Shown: positions 21,846 through 32,316, counted from the stretch's first letter. The stretch is 64,000 bases of DNA from Agrypnia vestita (GCA_016648135.1 JADDOH010002295.1:1-64000); one strand, 5' to 3'. Translations and numbers: made by a program. Notes: generated from the letters alone by a model not told the origin.

Positions 21846-22181
21846 TTGGATAACTCAGGAATCTACCACTTAACATGTAGCTCGTGTCCATCACGTTATA
21901 TTGGAAGGACATCTCGCAATTTAAATACTAGAATCAAAGAACATGTGAGATGTCTTAATATTTTTTTTTCCGAATTTTCAAACCACCTCATAGAAAATAA
22001 TCATAAATATGACTTAAAAACAGGGGTGAAAATATTTAGGTTTAAAATTGAATCATTTAGAATTTTTTACGTAAGGAAAGCACTGAATAATAAAGCACCT
22101 CTAATAAATAACCAAATCAATTTTCCGTACAGCCCTTTGTTCAATTTAACTTTCACAAAAGATTTGGTAACCCCCCGTTAG
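21846..22181 (+). CDS. PLE GIY-YIG endonuclease fragment (open, 5' truncated)
   Basis: The 111-residue frame contains SGIYHLTCSSCPSRYIG, the GIY and YIG strands of the nuclease fold, with the CxxC between them that is typical of PLE endonucleases. RTSRNLNTRIKEH supplies the catalytic Arg and the helix after it. FSNHLIENNHKYDLK and NNKAPLINNQINF follow. A candidate catalytic Glu lies in the RIKEH segment. In a complete PLE this domain is fused behind a reverse transcriptase and nicks target DNA; here the RT is absent. The start Met at 21846 is only the first Met of the open frame. It sits between inverted pLTR arms. The frame is intact from the GIY motif to the end, which is unusual among the PLE copies here. 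Confidence 0.75.
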   Translation: MDNSGIYHLTCSSCPSRYIGRTSRNLNTRIKEHVRCLNIFFSEFSNHLIENNHKYDLKTGVKIFRFKIESFRIFYVRKALNNKAPLINNQINFPYSPLFNLTFTKDLVTPR

Positions 22182-22346
22182 AACCGCGCCCTCTCACTCT
22201 CTCTCCCTCGTAGATTCCTGATCGTTCTGTTGGCAAGTTAGTGCATGCTTGTCTTTGACAAGATTAACACGCATGTGATAAATATTGGTGAAAGGTTAAC
22301 AATACTATGGTTGTGGTGTGTAGTGCTGTGAACATAGCGTAGTGTT

Positions 22347-22388
22347 GGTCCTGACGAAGAGACGGGTACGTCTCGAAACCGGTAGACC
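22347..22388 (+). ncRNA. complete type I hammerhead motif, right arm of PLE-A
   Basis: Helix I is GGTC (22347-22350) with GACC (22385-22388). CTGACGA is at 22351-22357. Helix II is GAGACG / CGTCTC with loop GGTA, then GAAA at 22375-22378. The helix III segment ACCGGT is self-complementary and therefore fits pairing between two RNA molecules. The predicted cut follows A22384. All core positions of the family are present. Hammerheads in PLE terminal repeats are established knowledge; activity here is inferred. Confidence 0.7.
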
Positions 22389-22599
22389 TATAATCTGGTA
22401 GTGGTTTATACTTATTTAACTAACACTCTGTTATAATGTCTTACCACAAAGCGAATGCTTTAAATATTAAAAATATTAATATTAAAATACTGTTAATTGT
22501 GACGTCATACCTGTCGTCTATCGCGCGATCGTAAGACGGAGTGACTGTGAGTGTAATGGCCAAATTTTTCATCGGCAGCAAATTCGCTTTTTGTGTAAT

Positions 22600-22860
22600 T
22601 AACAAGAAAACCCTTTGTATAAACCACTAAGTTGTCGAACTCTAAACATGTTTCGGGGCCAACGGCCCCTTCATCGGGGTATAACATATACTAAAAATTT
22701 AAAATCCAAGTATGTATAATCATTAACGAAAACCAAAAATAAATACACGGGAGATGACTAGCTAATTAAGAACAAGTTTAAAAACAAATAAAAGGTAAAA
22801 GGTTTGCAAAAAAGACCTGGTTATTTATAATATTCGCTTTTTGTGGTTCGTGTGTGTATA
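22600..22860 (-). mobile_element. PLE-B tail, copy 1
   Basis: Minus strand: INNQVFFANLL (the conserved C-terminal residues of the PLE endonuclease) near 22810-22840, a spacer, a hammerhead-like core at 22640-22680, and a terminal CTTAGTGGTTTATACAA. The same order is seen at 51885-52080 and, on the plus strand, 36890-37195. It is 5' truncated. Confidence 0.7.
22640..22684 (-). ncRNA. hammerhead-like motif of PLE-B
   Basis: CCGATGA (one mismatch to CTGATGA), a perfect GGGGCC-GTT-GGCCCC helix II, GAAA and the self-complementary ACATGT. Helix I is not clearly formed. Confidence 0.5.
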
Positions 22861-23037
22861 TAGTGAACGAAAACAACTCGCCTCATTTTAAACTAATAAA
22901 ATTAAGAACTGAGTATTTGCAATATCTTTTTCTGAAGGCTTCCGGGACAGTGACACATATGTCACGAAACTGCGTTTAAAATATCACATTTGAAAATTTC
23001 TTAACATTTTATAGGACGTGTGCGAGTGGAGTTGTAA

Positions 23038-23260
23038 TATAACTCGAATTTGGTTTATGGTATTACACTTTATTTATTATTTTTATTTTATTTCTTTATT
23101 ACAATATAGAGGGTGTAACAGAGCTAGTCCACAATACTTTTCAGGTAGATTCCTGCTTTAATTATGAAAATGTTCAAACAACCATGACCTAAATGGTCAA
23201 TAGTTGTGGAGATACACGACATGAAAGTATGCATTTTTTAAATATTTCTAATTTATTTAT
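23038..23260 (+). mobile_element. foldback family F, copy 3 (left arm only)
   Basis: GGGTGTAACAGAGCTAGTCC at 23110 opens the arm, followed by GGTAGATTCCTGC and CAACCATGACCTAAATGG. It is lost after about 23260. The 70 bases before it match 3000-3066. Confidence 0.55.
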
Positions 23261-23859
23261 CTATGCCTGGTTTGATGGTACATGCTTTTATCGTTGCTAA
23301 CAGATCAAAGATGCTCTCTTAATTTCTCACTACTGGCTATTCGTTTCCTTCTTGCACAATCGTAGTCTACATTGTAATACAATACCTGCCTCCCCTATCA
23401 CATATGCACCACACAGCGGGATGTTCCACACTACTTTGTCATGAATATAGGTGTATCTTTTTAAATGCGATATTTTAAAATCTTGAACTATTTTCACTAA
23501 CCTTAACCTTAACTAACCTTTTTTCTTTTCTCGCCTTAAAATATAAAATATTAACCAACACATCTATTCGCCTTCCATCAATTTTAGTGCAAATGAATAA
23601 TGTGTCAGATTTTGCTTGCCCCGGTTTTATTAAAACCTAATAGTCTTTCACAACTTCCCGACGTCTGTCACTGCCTCTGTTTACAATATCCATTAGGGGT
23701 ACCCATAAATTCGTAGGTACCAGGTATGTCAAATTTTTATTTCGTTGATTTAGTCTTCAGTATTGTTTGTAGTTTTGGACGAGTAAGAGGTATAGAAAGG
23801 TGAAATAATAATAATTATCAGACGATTACACTTCAGAGAACATTTTTGAAGTGTAACTA
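23261..23859. other. no confident feature
   Basis: No frame or repeat recognised. CCTTAACC-like strings near 23505 are too short to be telomeric. Confidence 0.25.
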
Positions 23860-24100
23860 TATGAAATATGTTAATATCAATCAGTAAAATGAAGAGTCTA
23901 ACAATATCAAAACTACCAACAAGGTGTAAGCCGAGTATTGATAATGAGCTTCTGGAACAAGTCATGAGCTTCAGATATTTAGATGTAGAAATTTGTATCC
24001 GCAGTGATCTGTATACTGAAGTCCGAGAGCAAGTTAATAAAGTATCACCGTATCACGGTGCCTGAAGAATTTGGTCTAAAAGAACAAAAATATGTGTATG

Positions 24101-24253
24101 GAAATAGAACAACTTGTTTTTTAAGTTCTGCCTTTTTGATTTTCTGAGATGCGTTTCGCCTTATGAGAGCATTATCAATCTGCCCTCATAAGGTGAAACG
24201 CTTCTCAGAAAATTTAAAAGATAGAACTTAAAAACAAGTGTTTTTATTTCCAT
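24101..24253. mobile_element. foldback hairpin related to PLE tails (PLE-F pair)
   Basis: Arms GGAAATAGAACAACTTGTT and its complement enclose CTGAGATGCGTTTCGCC and its partner GGTGAAACGCTTCTCAG, with only about 15 unpaired bases in the centre. Read outward, each arm shows a GATAATG / GAAACGC pair resembling a decayed hammerhead core. It interrupts the LINE at 23860-25035. Confidence 0.6.
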
Positions 24254-24255
24254 TT

Positions 24256-24625
24256 GAGGCGTATCTTCGGGCCGGTTCTAGAAAATGGACTTTGGCGCGG
24301 ACGTTAAAACAATGAGCTCTATACTCTATTTAAGGAGCCAAACGTCACAAAATTTATAAAACTGGGAAGACTTCGGTGGCTGGGTCATGTGGAGAGAATG
24401 TCCGAGCATCAAGCACCAAAGTCCCTGCTGAACTCAAGGCCAATAGGGCGAAGGAGCTTAAGAAAGCCAAAACTAAGATGGAGTGATAACGTCCTCAAAG
24501 ATATCTCTGCCTTAGAGCTTCGAAACTAGAGAGAGCTGGCACTAGACCGAGATGAGTGGAGGAAAATTATTGAGGAGGCCAAGACCCATCAAGGGTTGTA
24601 GTGCCAAAAATGATGATGATGATTT
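24256..24625 (+). pseudogene. RTE-like LINE 3' end, second copy
   Basis: Closely matches 10460-10832: RLRWLGHVERM is intact here where the other copy has a stop. The block GRRSLRKPKLRW follows, and the sequence ends in the same ATG triplet run (24609-24624). It is shorter at the 5' side. Stops at 24486 and 24528 disable it. Confidence 0.8.
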
Positions 24626-25035
24626 TATTTCCATATGTGTGATTATGGAGTTCTATAAACTTACCTCTTACAGTAAAAATATGCGTATTGAAAGCAAGGT
24701 CAAGATATACAAGACATGCGTGCGACCTATCATTACATATGCTGTAGAGACGTGGACTGACACTGTCCGCACCAAAGAACTCCTCAGAACATCTGAAATG
24801 AAAATGCTCAGGTTCATCAAGGAAAACTTGCGAAATAGGAGGACATAGCACGATGGAGTTGATCCAGAAGGAGATTCTGGATCTACTCCATCGAGACAGT
24901 GGCACACTCGTGCACACAGCAGCTAATGAAATCCCCTCAGGACAACGCCCACCAGGAAGGCCACTGGAGAGATGAAGGGATAGTTGGACCTCGAGATCCC
25001 AGGAGGCGTAGTTTTCTATACCACACATCGACTTA

Positions 25036-26070
25036 CCTAATAAAAGAAAAAGAAGACCTATACGAAAGTCTGCGTGGACGTTTGTATGTGCTCAAATGTG
25101 TTTTTAGGTATTTTCGAAATTTTTTGTTAAAATAATTTTAACAAAAAAAAATGCAGAACTAAGTTACGGGTCTACTAATAATATACCAACAAAAAATGAT
25201 CACTTATCTCTCTGAAATAAGATTCAAGAAACAAATAGCAAAACAATTTGAATTAAGTGCCAGAATGTTCATTTTAAGATACACGGTAAAAAGCGAATAT
25301 ACTCTTTTTCGCTCTTTATGTGCTATTTCACACATATTTTCATTAATATTTTCAACGCTGCTACACGTCTGTACTTAGTTAATCATTTCAATATGTACTA
25401 AAAACTATTTATTTGCTTTTTTTCTATTTAAGTTGAATATAAAAATTTTGCTTTGGACAGTGCCCTACTCACTAGAAATATATGTGTTTTATTTTATTTG
25501 TAAAAAAATGACGCAGCACTTAATTCTTAAGCGATATGCATTCCCAGATTTTTATTTTATTTGGTCATCCTTCAGGAAGACATAATTACTCGGTAAGAAA
25601 AAATAGTTATGTGTGTCCCAGAATTAAAGACACAGATAAGACAATTATATATATGACAATTTGATACGAATGATAGATATGACAGATAAAACAATCAAAA
25701 AATTAATTTAACGGATTTTTCTAAATTTAACTTAAACATAAAAGGGTTCGTAATATATTAATGCACATGGTCAGGGAAGGGGACGAGTTTCTAGTATCTC
25801 CTCACCGTATGATGATACTCTTCATATTTGGTATTAAAAATATCTATTGAATTCATATAATTATAATCTGAGCATATTATACGTGGGATGGGAGAGAATA
25901 TCCTATGACTGGTAAGATAAGCTGGAATTGAAAAGAGGTACCTCTGCCTGGTAGATCGGAGTGGAAGGATTAGCAAGCTGGCGATTTCGAGAAATTAACA
26001 CAGATAGATCTTGTGTGCAGTGTTTAATGTATTAGCGAAGAGATATAGTACTTCATACAAACTGGCCGCT
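25036..26070. other. no confident feature
   Basis: AT-rich; two 60-codon frames without motif. Confidence 0.25.
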
Positions 26071-26084
26071 ACCCATTAGAATGT

Positions 26085-26135
26085 GTGCGTGCGTGCTCGG
26101 CGCCGTGTACGCACGCACTGTGACGCACACATTGA
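26085..26135. repeat. GC-rich hairpin
   Basis: AATGTGTGCGT and ACGCACACATT form a perfect 11-bp outer stem, with GCGTGC / GCACGC inside, in otherwise AT-rich DNA. No flanking duplication was seen. Confidence 0.6.
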
Positions 26136-26437
26136 CATAGAATATGGGGGCACAAGGCGGCGGCAGTAAGGGCCGTGCCTTCGGTGCCATTCGCGCTCGC
26201 AGCCGCCGCTTTAGAAAAAAATGCGCTTCCTGAAAAAAATGCCTTTTTTATGTTGTGGTGCTTTAATAAAAAGGTGTGTTGATTATCACAAAGACTGTGG
26301 GTTTTTAAAAATCTACGTTGATGTTAATCAGCGTTCTTGCAATTTAAGTGCAGAAACTAGGTACACTAATTACAGAATAAATAATGAAATAAAACAATCA
26401 ACTTTGTTTTATTTCCACTTATATTTAAGCCACTTGT
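26136..26437. other. GC-rich start, then AT-rich; nothing recognised
   Basis: The frame 26221-26565 runs into the ribozyme-like tail below and has no protein motif. Confidence 0.25.
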
Positions 26438-26481
26438 TTCACTACATGTTTCGGAAACGTCCGTTTCCTTCATCAGGTGAA
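26438..26481 (-). ncRNA. complete type I hammerhead motif (PLE tail)
   Basis: Minus strand: helix I TTCAC (26477-26481) pairs perfectly with GTGAA (26438-26442). CTGATGA is at 26470-26476. Helix II GGAAACG / CGTTTCC is a perfect 7-bp stem, and GAAA is at 26449-26452. The helix III segment ACATGT is self-complementary, and the cut is predicted after A at 26443. All core bases are intact. Downstream CACTTATATTT and the usual AAATA tail identify it as a PLE terminus whose coding part is lost. Confidence 0.72.
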
Positions 26482-26489
26482 TTAAGACT

Positions 26490-27331
26490 GAAATTTTCGG
26501 GTTTCGTGTCTACGTCGGAATCTCAGACGCTACGAGTTAAAAGAAAGGGAGTAAAAATAAAGTGACAAACCTAGCGTCAATGCAAGAGTAGGCTAATAAC
26601 TCGCCGACAGGCCGGAGATAAACGACTGTTCTGGGTGTACTGTGGTAATAATCTGTATACTTTTATCTTTAAAATATAATTTTTGGTACTTAGTGCTTTA
26701 TTTATTTCCAGTATTCATTTGCATTTATGGTCTTATGACACGATCAGCATTTATTGTGACTTTTTTCCAGTCCGTTACGTCGATGTCGCATGACTTTTGC
26801 ACACTTGGCTAGATAGTTGTGGTAATTTATCTGTAATTGCCCCGCGATCATGGGGGCCCACAGTTTGAAAAGGTCTGCGAATAACGTGCAGTGCAGTGTT
26901 CGCTTTGCATGTTGCAATTCGCCGGGCTCGTAACACTTTTGTTCTCATCTCGAATAATCCGTTGCATTAGCTTTTAATGTGGAAAGTAATCTGCTCTTAC
27001 GCCGCGTGATTGGCCTCTCGATCCTCGGCCGGGATTTTAAATACGGGATTTTATAAAATAACAATGACATATAATACTAATAATAATTAACATGCGATTT
27101 CAGAATATACATCCCTCAGTTTTATTTAAAATTTAATAAATTGAATTTTCGCTTTTATTTTTGCAAATTATTGATTTTTTTATAGTTTTCAGGAGAATAT
27201 TTTATAAATTATTAAATTTATATTAGATACATAGACAACAATTCGAAAATATTATTAAAAACATACAATAAAACATTATATGTATAATAACTCGGCGTTT
27301 CTCAATGAAAAAGTGTCCAAATTACAGTGTT
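26490..27331. other. no gene; GC-richer block 26750-27050
   Basis: 26750-27050 is compositionally distinct, with few repeats and no frame. It is a candidate conserved non-coding block. Confidence 0.25.
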
Positions 27332-27351
27332 AAAAAGGTAACCCATAAAAA

Positions 27352-27882
27352 CCAAGTTTTTATTATACTCCCTTTCTTTGTAAAATATAACAACAATTAA
27401 AGACGAATTAAAACATATAACATAACACTAAACTTACAGTAATTTAATATATTTCTAAAATGTAAGATGTTTTGAGCTTTGATAAGACACTTCATGCTTT
27501 GAAGATTAAATTCTAAAAACATTTGTCAGTCAATTTAGATTTTCGACATTCGTAGTGAAGTACCTATTATGTATACCGACGGAGTAATTCAAATTAAGAA
27601 AATATTCCGCGACGTTATCGGGCCGCCGTCGCTAATCAAACTTTTCTAATGATTCCAATTTGAAAAAAACAATAAAATTTCTAAAATTCCGAAATCATAC
27701 TATAATTATTAATTTTTTTTAAAGAAAATTTGATAGATCTTCTCGATCGTCGCCACGAGTCTACTTGCCAAGTTTCAGCTCGATTGGATCACGGGAAAAG
27801 GGTGAAAAATCGATCCAAAGTTTTTTTGACGGCAAGCCGGCAAGCAAGCAGACGCCACAAGTTAATATAAAGGGAGTAAAAA
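27352..27882 (+). mobile_element. MITE family X, copy 2 (with foreign middle)
   Basis: The left end CCAAGTTTTTATTATACTCC and right end AATATAAAGGGAGTAAAAAG match copies 3 and 4, as does 27650-27882. The stretch 27385-27645 has no counterpart in the other copies and is either an insertion or diverged element core. TAACCCATAAAAA precedes it, as at 49102 and 60834. Confidence 0.6.
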
Positions 27883-27924
27883 GAACACATGTCATATTAT
27901 GTTGAAAAATAGTTAACAAATCTA

Positions 27925-27985
27925 GCGTACAGAGCCAAAACCGCCTCTATCCATATGGACTCCATATGGATAGTGGCGGTTTTTC
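27925..27985. repeat. palindrome ending in AACCGCC / GGCGGTT
   Basis: AACCGCCTCTATCCATATGG is mirrored by CCATATGGATAGTGGCGGTT around a 4-base centre. The same GGCGGTTTTGCATCT-type box sits between the arms of the PLE foldback at 62160-62220. Confidence 0.6.
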
Positions 27986-28094
27986 ATCTAACGCAACAAA
28001 TACCCTACATTGCTCATGTTGTCAGGAACCAAGGCAACTTTATTAAATATAAGTTGGATAAATTTTACAATTTACTTATGCAAGTCTTTATTCG

Positions 28095-28448
28095 GTGACC
28101 TCCTGGCTTATGACTTGTATTAGCTGGCCTAAATTATATTTTACACAGAGCAACCTTCGCCAATTCCACGGAAGAACATCAATTTTTTTCTTTCGAATAT
28201 TTGATGGGACTTTTCAAAGCCATCTATGGTCAAAAATGAGTGATTCCCATGACATAATATACATATATGTCGCCGTATGGTGTATGATTTTCGTCCGAAT
28301 TACATGTATGGAAGTCTTAAGTAATAACGAACATATGTACAACTCTAAAAAATTGATAATGTATGGATGTTCTCATGGCGGACGTACATTGTGTAGGGTG
28401 ATAGCTTAAGCTAGCTAATTCATACAGGTCATAAGCCTTATGGCCACC
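28095..28448. mobile_element. 354-bp MITE candidate with ~40-bp TIRs
   Basis: GGTGACCTCCTGGCTTATGA at the left is mirrored by the complement GGTGGCCATAAGGCTTATGA at the right. Similarity extends to a TTAGCTGGCC / TTAGCTAGC box. The 104-codon plus frame inside shows no transposase motif. The target duplication is not clear. Confidence 0.5.
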
Positions 28449-28609
28449 CCATAAAGGCTTCCATACATGTTTCCCACATAAATAGCTTCGTCTCTTTTCG
28501 CCTTCTATAATTCACGTTTATTAATGATTTTCCCTCTGTGGAAAAAATTCTGTAATTGTGATCTTAGAATATATAATATCTAAAATATTGTTTGTTTATT
28601 TGCACTCTG

Positions 28610-28742
28610 CCCGGTGCGCCCTAGAATATTTCATTTTAAAAAATGCTAATTATTTTTGTTTTTCTCTCTGTTTATATTATTTTTGCAAATAACTGTTATA
28701 TACCTACATATGTAAAAGCCTATTTAGGCGTAAATGAATGAA

Positions 28743-28781
<39 letters not shown>

Positions 28782-28790
28782 ATTAATTTC
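28610..28790 (+). mobile_element. LINE 3' tail with (AAAT)n
   Basis: ATGTAAAAGCCTATTTAGGC forms the short terminal hairpin seen at several LINE ends here and is followed by an AAAT microsatellite at 28738-28783. No coding part remains. Confidence 0.6.
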
Positions 28791-29069
28791 TCGCTTCGTC
28801 TAAGCTGCGCCTTAATAAAAACTACGCTTATATTTAGCATTATAAATTCCCCCATTTCGCAAGCTTTGATGTAAAAACCTGACAATCGTGGTAATGTAAG
28901 CGCTTCGTGCGCTGAGGGTAATTTGCAAGACCATTACCTATATAATTGCGATACATATGCCTACTGCCATTTTACTGAACGCGATTTTCTTTATTACGTC
29001 ATAAATGGGATCTCCTCATCTTCAGCACCCGTCGATGTTTAACCGTTCAGTAAAATATAATGATTCTAT

Positions 29070-29988
29070 TAAGGGGGGGGTAAGGTTAATTCGTACAAAA
29101 AAAGGCATGTTTTTGTGAATTTCTTGTGACGACACAGTTAAAATCTCTTTATTTAAACCAATGGTACATTAAAGTATGACATTTGAAAAATATTGTGTAA
29201 AATTTTAAAGACGAAATATTAAAAAATACGGCAATGGCAGCAATTATTCGGACGTGTCTCGGAAAAAAGTAGAATTGCTGTTTCCATCGTAACTTGGTGT
29301 TAGATCATCTGAAATCAAAAAATCAAAGTTCATTCGTTAGATAATAGATTTTCCCAGGTAACCCTGGGAGGGTTTTTTGAAATTTCAATTTTTAAATTTT
29401 TTGGAACACTTTGAAGGGAAAAACGCGATTTTTTGCGAAAAATATCGACTAATTTGTTATTAAAAAATATAAATTAATAACAAATTTGAAAAAAAGTCTC
29501 CAGCGTTACCTCGTAAATTATGTACAGAAATAGTGTTCAAAATTTCAAAAGGATCGGTGCAGTAGTTTTGAAGTTATGATGGACACCGACTTTGAAAACG
29601 TGAGATGTGGGGAAAACGTTTTAAAGCTTTGCACACTGTAAAATTCAAAATAAAACTCAACATTTATTTTATACTTACACATAATCGTCGATGCCATGTT
29701 CACACAGCAAAGAGCTTTCATCATCAGCATCTTTTTGTCCTTGTCTACGCAAAACTCTTTCAATACAAAAGCACGTCCGGTAGTCCTCAGGTGAGCGCGT
29801 CTCTTAGCTGCCCGAGCAGGTATAGAAAATCAGTCTGAGTATCGCTAAAATGTTCATAATTTCGTCAATTTTGCTCCGATTGACTTGAAATTTTGACACA
29901 ATATTCTTGCGATGTTAAACATTCATTTAAAAAATTAAAAATAAAATGCAAAAAAAAAAAGTTTAAAACCTTACCCCCCTCTTAAACA
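29070..29988. mobile_element. 919-bp DNA element, family W
   Basis: The left end TTAAGGGGGGGGTAAGGTTA is mirrored by TTTAAGAGGGGGGTAAGGTT at the right (29966-29988, minus). The interior has no transposase; the opposed frames at 29545-29838 are artefacts. A related end is at 8600-8650. The superfamily is unknown. Confidence 0.6.
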
Positions 29989-31424
29989 TACGAATCGTTA
30001 AAAAATCATGTGGCAATTATTACCTCGACGTCGGCATCAATACAATTATGTGAGTATGTTTTTGTACACTTTTCTCTTTCATAATGAATTAAATTAATTA
30101 TAAGAAGTCAAATTATGGTTAACCTAACCTAACATATCCTGCTGTATTTGGTTGTAAATAAGATCAATCTCTGTGTTTTCTTTTTTTTTATGTATATCGG
30201 CTGACTGATACTTTTCTCCTCACCTGTATATACATAGATCTTCTTTGGCGGTCCCTCGTTACGAAGATGGTGTTTGTTTATTGGTTGTGCGTCGAGCGTG
30301 GCTGAGGAGCCCAATTCACGGATCGCAAAAAAAAAACATAAGTTTTTTTTTTTTTTATTCATATTATGTACATGCATACGCCAAACAGGAGTTTTACGGC
30401 ATTTGCCTTTAATATTGCTTGACAAGTTATTTTTCAATATTTTTTATAAGTAATAATTTTTTTGCACGTGCATCCTTTTGGGCAGGGTTCCCTTTCTTTC
30501 ATCTCTCTTCTTTTCTCGGAAATTTCATCGGCCCTATTCCGTTCGGTTGTTTCCCCGGCGAAGGGTACATGTCTTTTCATATAATCTTGTAATTGAGTTA
30601 ATGTGGGTAAAATGCGTAATACGCGCATAGTTTCGTGGTGAAAATCGATCATGTTTTTCTTCATCAAGTGTTTTCCATTTGTTATATAATTTATTGTATT
30701 TTATAATCTTCCTTTTGCTTCGTGAGTATCTCTTTTTTTAGGTTGTACGTCACATGCGTGACACATATATTGGAGGGTCCATGCTTTGCAGGATACCCGC
30801 TTGCACAGCGCGGGTTAAACTGTGCACCTCGAGTTAAGCTTAGACTATGATGTTCTCTGCATATAATCATTTTGTGTGAAAGCGCTAAATTGAATAATGA
30901 AATAATATTAATATCTTGCCATTCCCATCGACGTCATACTTTGCGATTTTCATTTAGTATGTGTGCTCCCTTTCGGGGAACCCTTTGCCTCATTCTCAAA
31001 TTTATACATTCTAAATCATCCCGTGAATCAGTTCGCCCGTATAAAGTCGAACTAATATCCCATCTCCGCTCCCGCTACGCTGGCCCCTGCATATTGTATT
31101 CCCCCTTTTATTCCTTTACAGGCCGTCCGTGTATTCCTTCCCTTTGTTTACCTCGTCCCCGCCGCTCCCCGCGCCGCCGCCTCTACGTGCCCCGCATCCC
31201 GAACGACTGCTCTACACGGCACGCAACACCGGCGCGGGGTTCGTGGAAAACCCGGCACGATCTGATTGACTTAACTTCGAATTAAAAAACGCCACTCACC
31301 GGAGAGGAAAATTCACCCGAGATTGGACTGACTTGATGGCTCCGAGTCTCAGTCAGATATCTCTAACCTTGTCTTTAAACAAAGCAGCAGTAGATGCTTT
31401 GTTTAAGACAAACAAATCAGCGGT
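29989..31424. other. no confident gene; GC-rich block 31040-31270
   Basis: At 31040-31270 the plus strand is GC-rich and preceded by a TTTATTCCTTTACAG acceptor-like string. All three frames are Pro/Arg-rich and none has a motif. CCTAACCTAAC at 30121 is only two telomere-like units. Confidence 0.25.
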
Positions 31425-31785
31425 TATCTCCGGATGCTCAAGAGACACTGTACGGACCAATAAGCATATGCTAGTGAAAAGCAGATATATCGAAGCAAGA
31501 GCGGACGCGGTGGGAACCTTCTCAGAACTACCGAGATGAAGACCCTAATAGACAGAGTACCCAATGTAGAAATCCGCGAAAAACAAGACACTGTACGACG
31601 GAGCAGGCAGAGAAGGCGTTTCTGGAGGTACCGTGTCTAGAGATTGAACCCAGAGTCGTGATGCGCGGGATTCCAGAGGGGCGCCGACCGCCAGGAAGAC
31701 CACTAAAGAGATGGAGAGAGCTGGACGTCCTAATCACAAGACCAAGACCTGTCAATACAGACCAATGATCTAACAAAATAAATAG
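31425..31785 (+). pseudogene. LINE C-terminal fragment
   Basis: GCSRDTVRTNKHM, EARADAVGT, then in a shifted frame LRTTEMKTLIDRV, SRQRRRFWRYRV and PEGRRPPGRPLKRWREL follow the same order as the LINE at 23860-25035. Two frame changes and a stop at 31649 disable it. Confidence 0.65.
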
Positions 31786-31879
31786 TTTTTACTATTTTTT
31801 GGTTAAATATTTACATCCTACACTTGTAGCTCTTCATCTCTAATTAGACTCTTAAATATTCAGCCTTAAAAAATCACAA

Positions 31880-32140
31880 ACACTGGGTCAGAATTGTAGA
31901 TTTTTTTTAAAAATTAACGGTGATGAATGAATGAGGCCTAAAAGTTTCTCAAGTGGTTATACTACCTTGGGAGCTTAAAATTAAGGTAGAAATTGGGCGA
32001 TTCTTTACAAGAGGGTGGTTAGTTATTTTTCTTTATGTAATTCACATATTAAACTATTGTTTTTTTTAAATATAATGGCCGCGTCATATCCATTCCCGTG
32101 GAGCTCCTCTGCCACAACTGAGATGCAACTTTCCCCGGTG
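31880..32140 (+). repeat. interspersed repeat Y, copy 2
   Basis: Inverted relative to 5445-5690, with ACTACCTTGGGAGCTTAAAA, AATGGCCGCGTCATATCC and GATGCAACTTTCC in common. Confidence 0.55.
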
Positions 32141-32316
32141 CACGTTTATCCGAGACAAAAATAAAGGTCACACACTTATTTAGGATGGAATTATTAAAAT
32201 TTCAGCACATCCGATATAAAATTGAAAACAATTTGAAAAAAATATATATTCAAACTAGATTAATTAGTATTACTATGTGTTCTATGGGATAGACAAAACT
32301 GAAGAAGATATTCTTT

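Larger units (their letters stand above)
21585..22490 (+). mobile_element. Penelope-like element PLE-A with inverted terminal repeats
   Basis: About 245 bases at 21585-21830 recur inverted at 22185-22432. Landmarks in both arms are AAACCACTACCAGAT, the ribozyme-like core, the ATCACATGCGTGTTAATCTT box and the GAGAGAGAGTGAGAGGG-type purine run. Between them lies a GIY-YIG frame. PLEs are known to carry such pLTRs in direct or inverted arrangement. Downstream of the right arm, TAATGTCTTACCACAAAG (22434) is also shared with 50747. No reverse transcriptase is left, so the copy is not autonomous. Confidence 0.8.
23860..25035 (+). pseudogene. LINE fragment split by later insertions
   Basis: The first part (23860-24106) encodes SKMKSLTISKLPTRCKPS, SFRYLDVEI and LYTEVREQVNKVS, the linker after the RT domain of insect LINEs. 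The second part (24655-25030) continues MRIESKVKIYKTCVRPIITY, AVETWTDTVRTKELLRTSE and, after a stop, the SGQRPPGRPLERW tail. The NMCMEI and NMRIES residues at the two edges are the same site. The 550 bases between them hold a hairpin element and an RTE fragment. The 31425-31785 copy is the same family. Confidence 0.7.

Noticed and set aside
24567..25028. 153-codon minus frame
   Set aside because: Antisense shadow of the plus-strand LINE fragments.
30117..30135. telomere-like TTAGG repeats
   Set aside because: Only two to three units; common by chance and in promoter DNA.
31040..31285. host exon
   Set aside because: GC-rich with an acceptor-like string, but no frame shows a motif or consistent codon bias.
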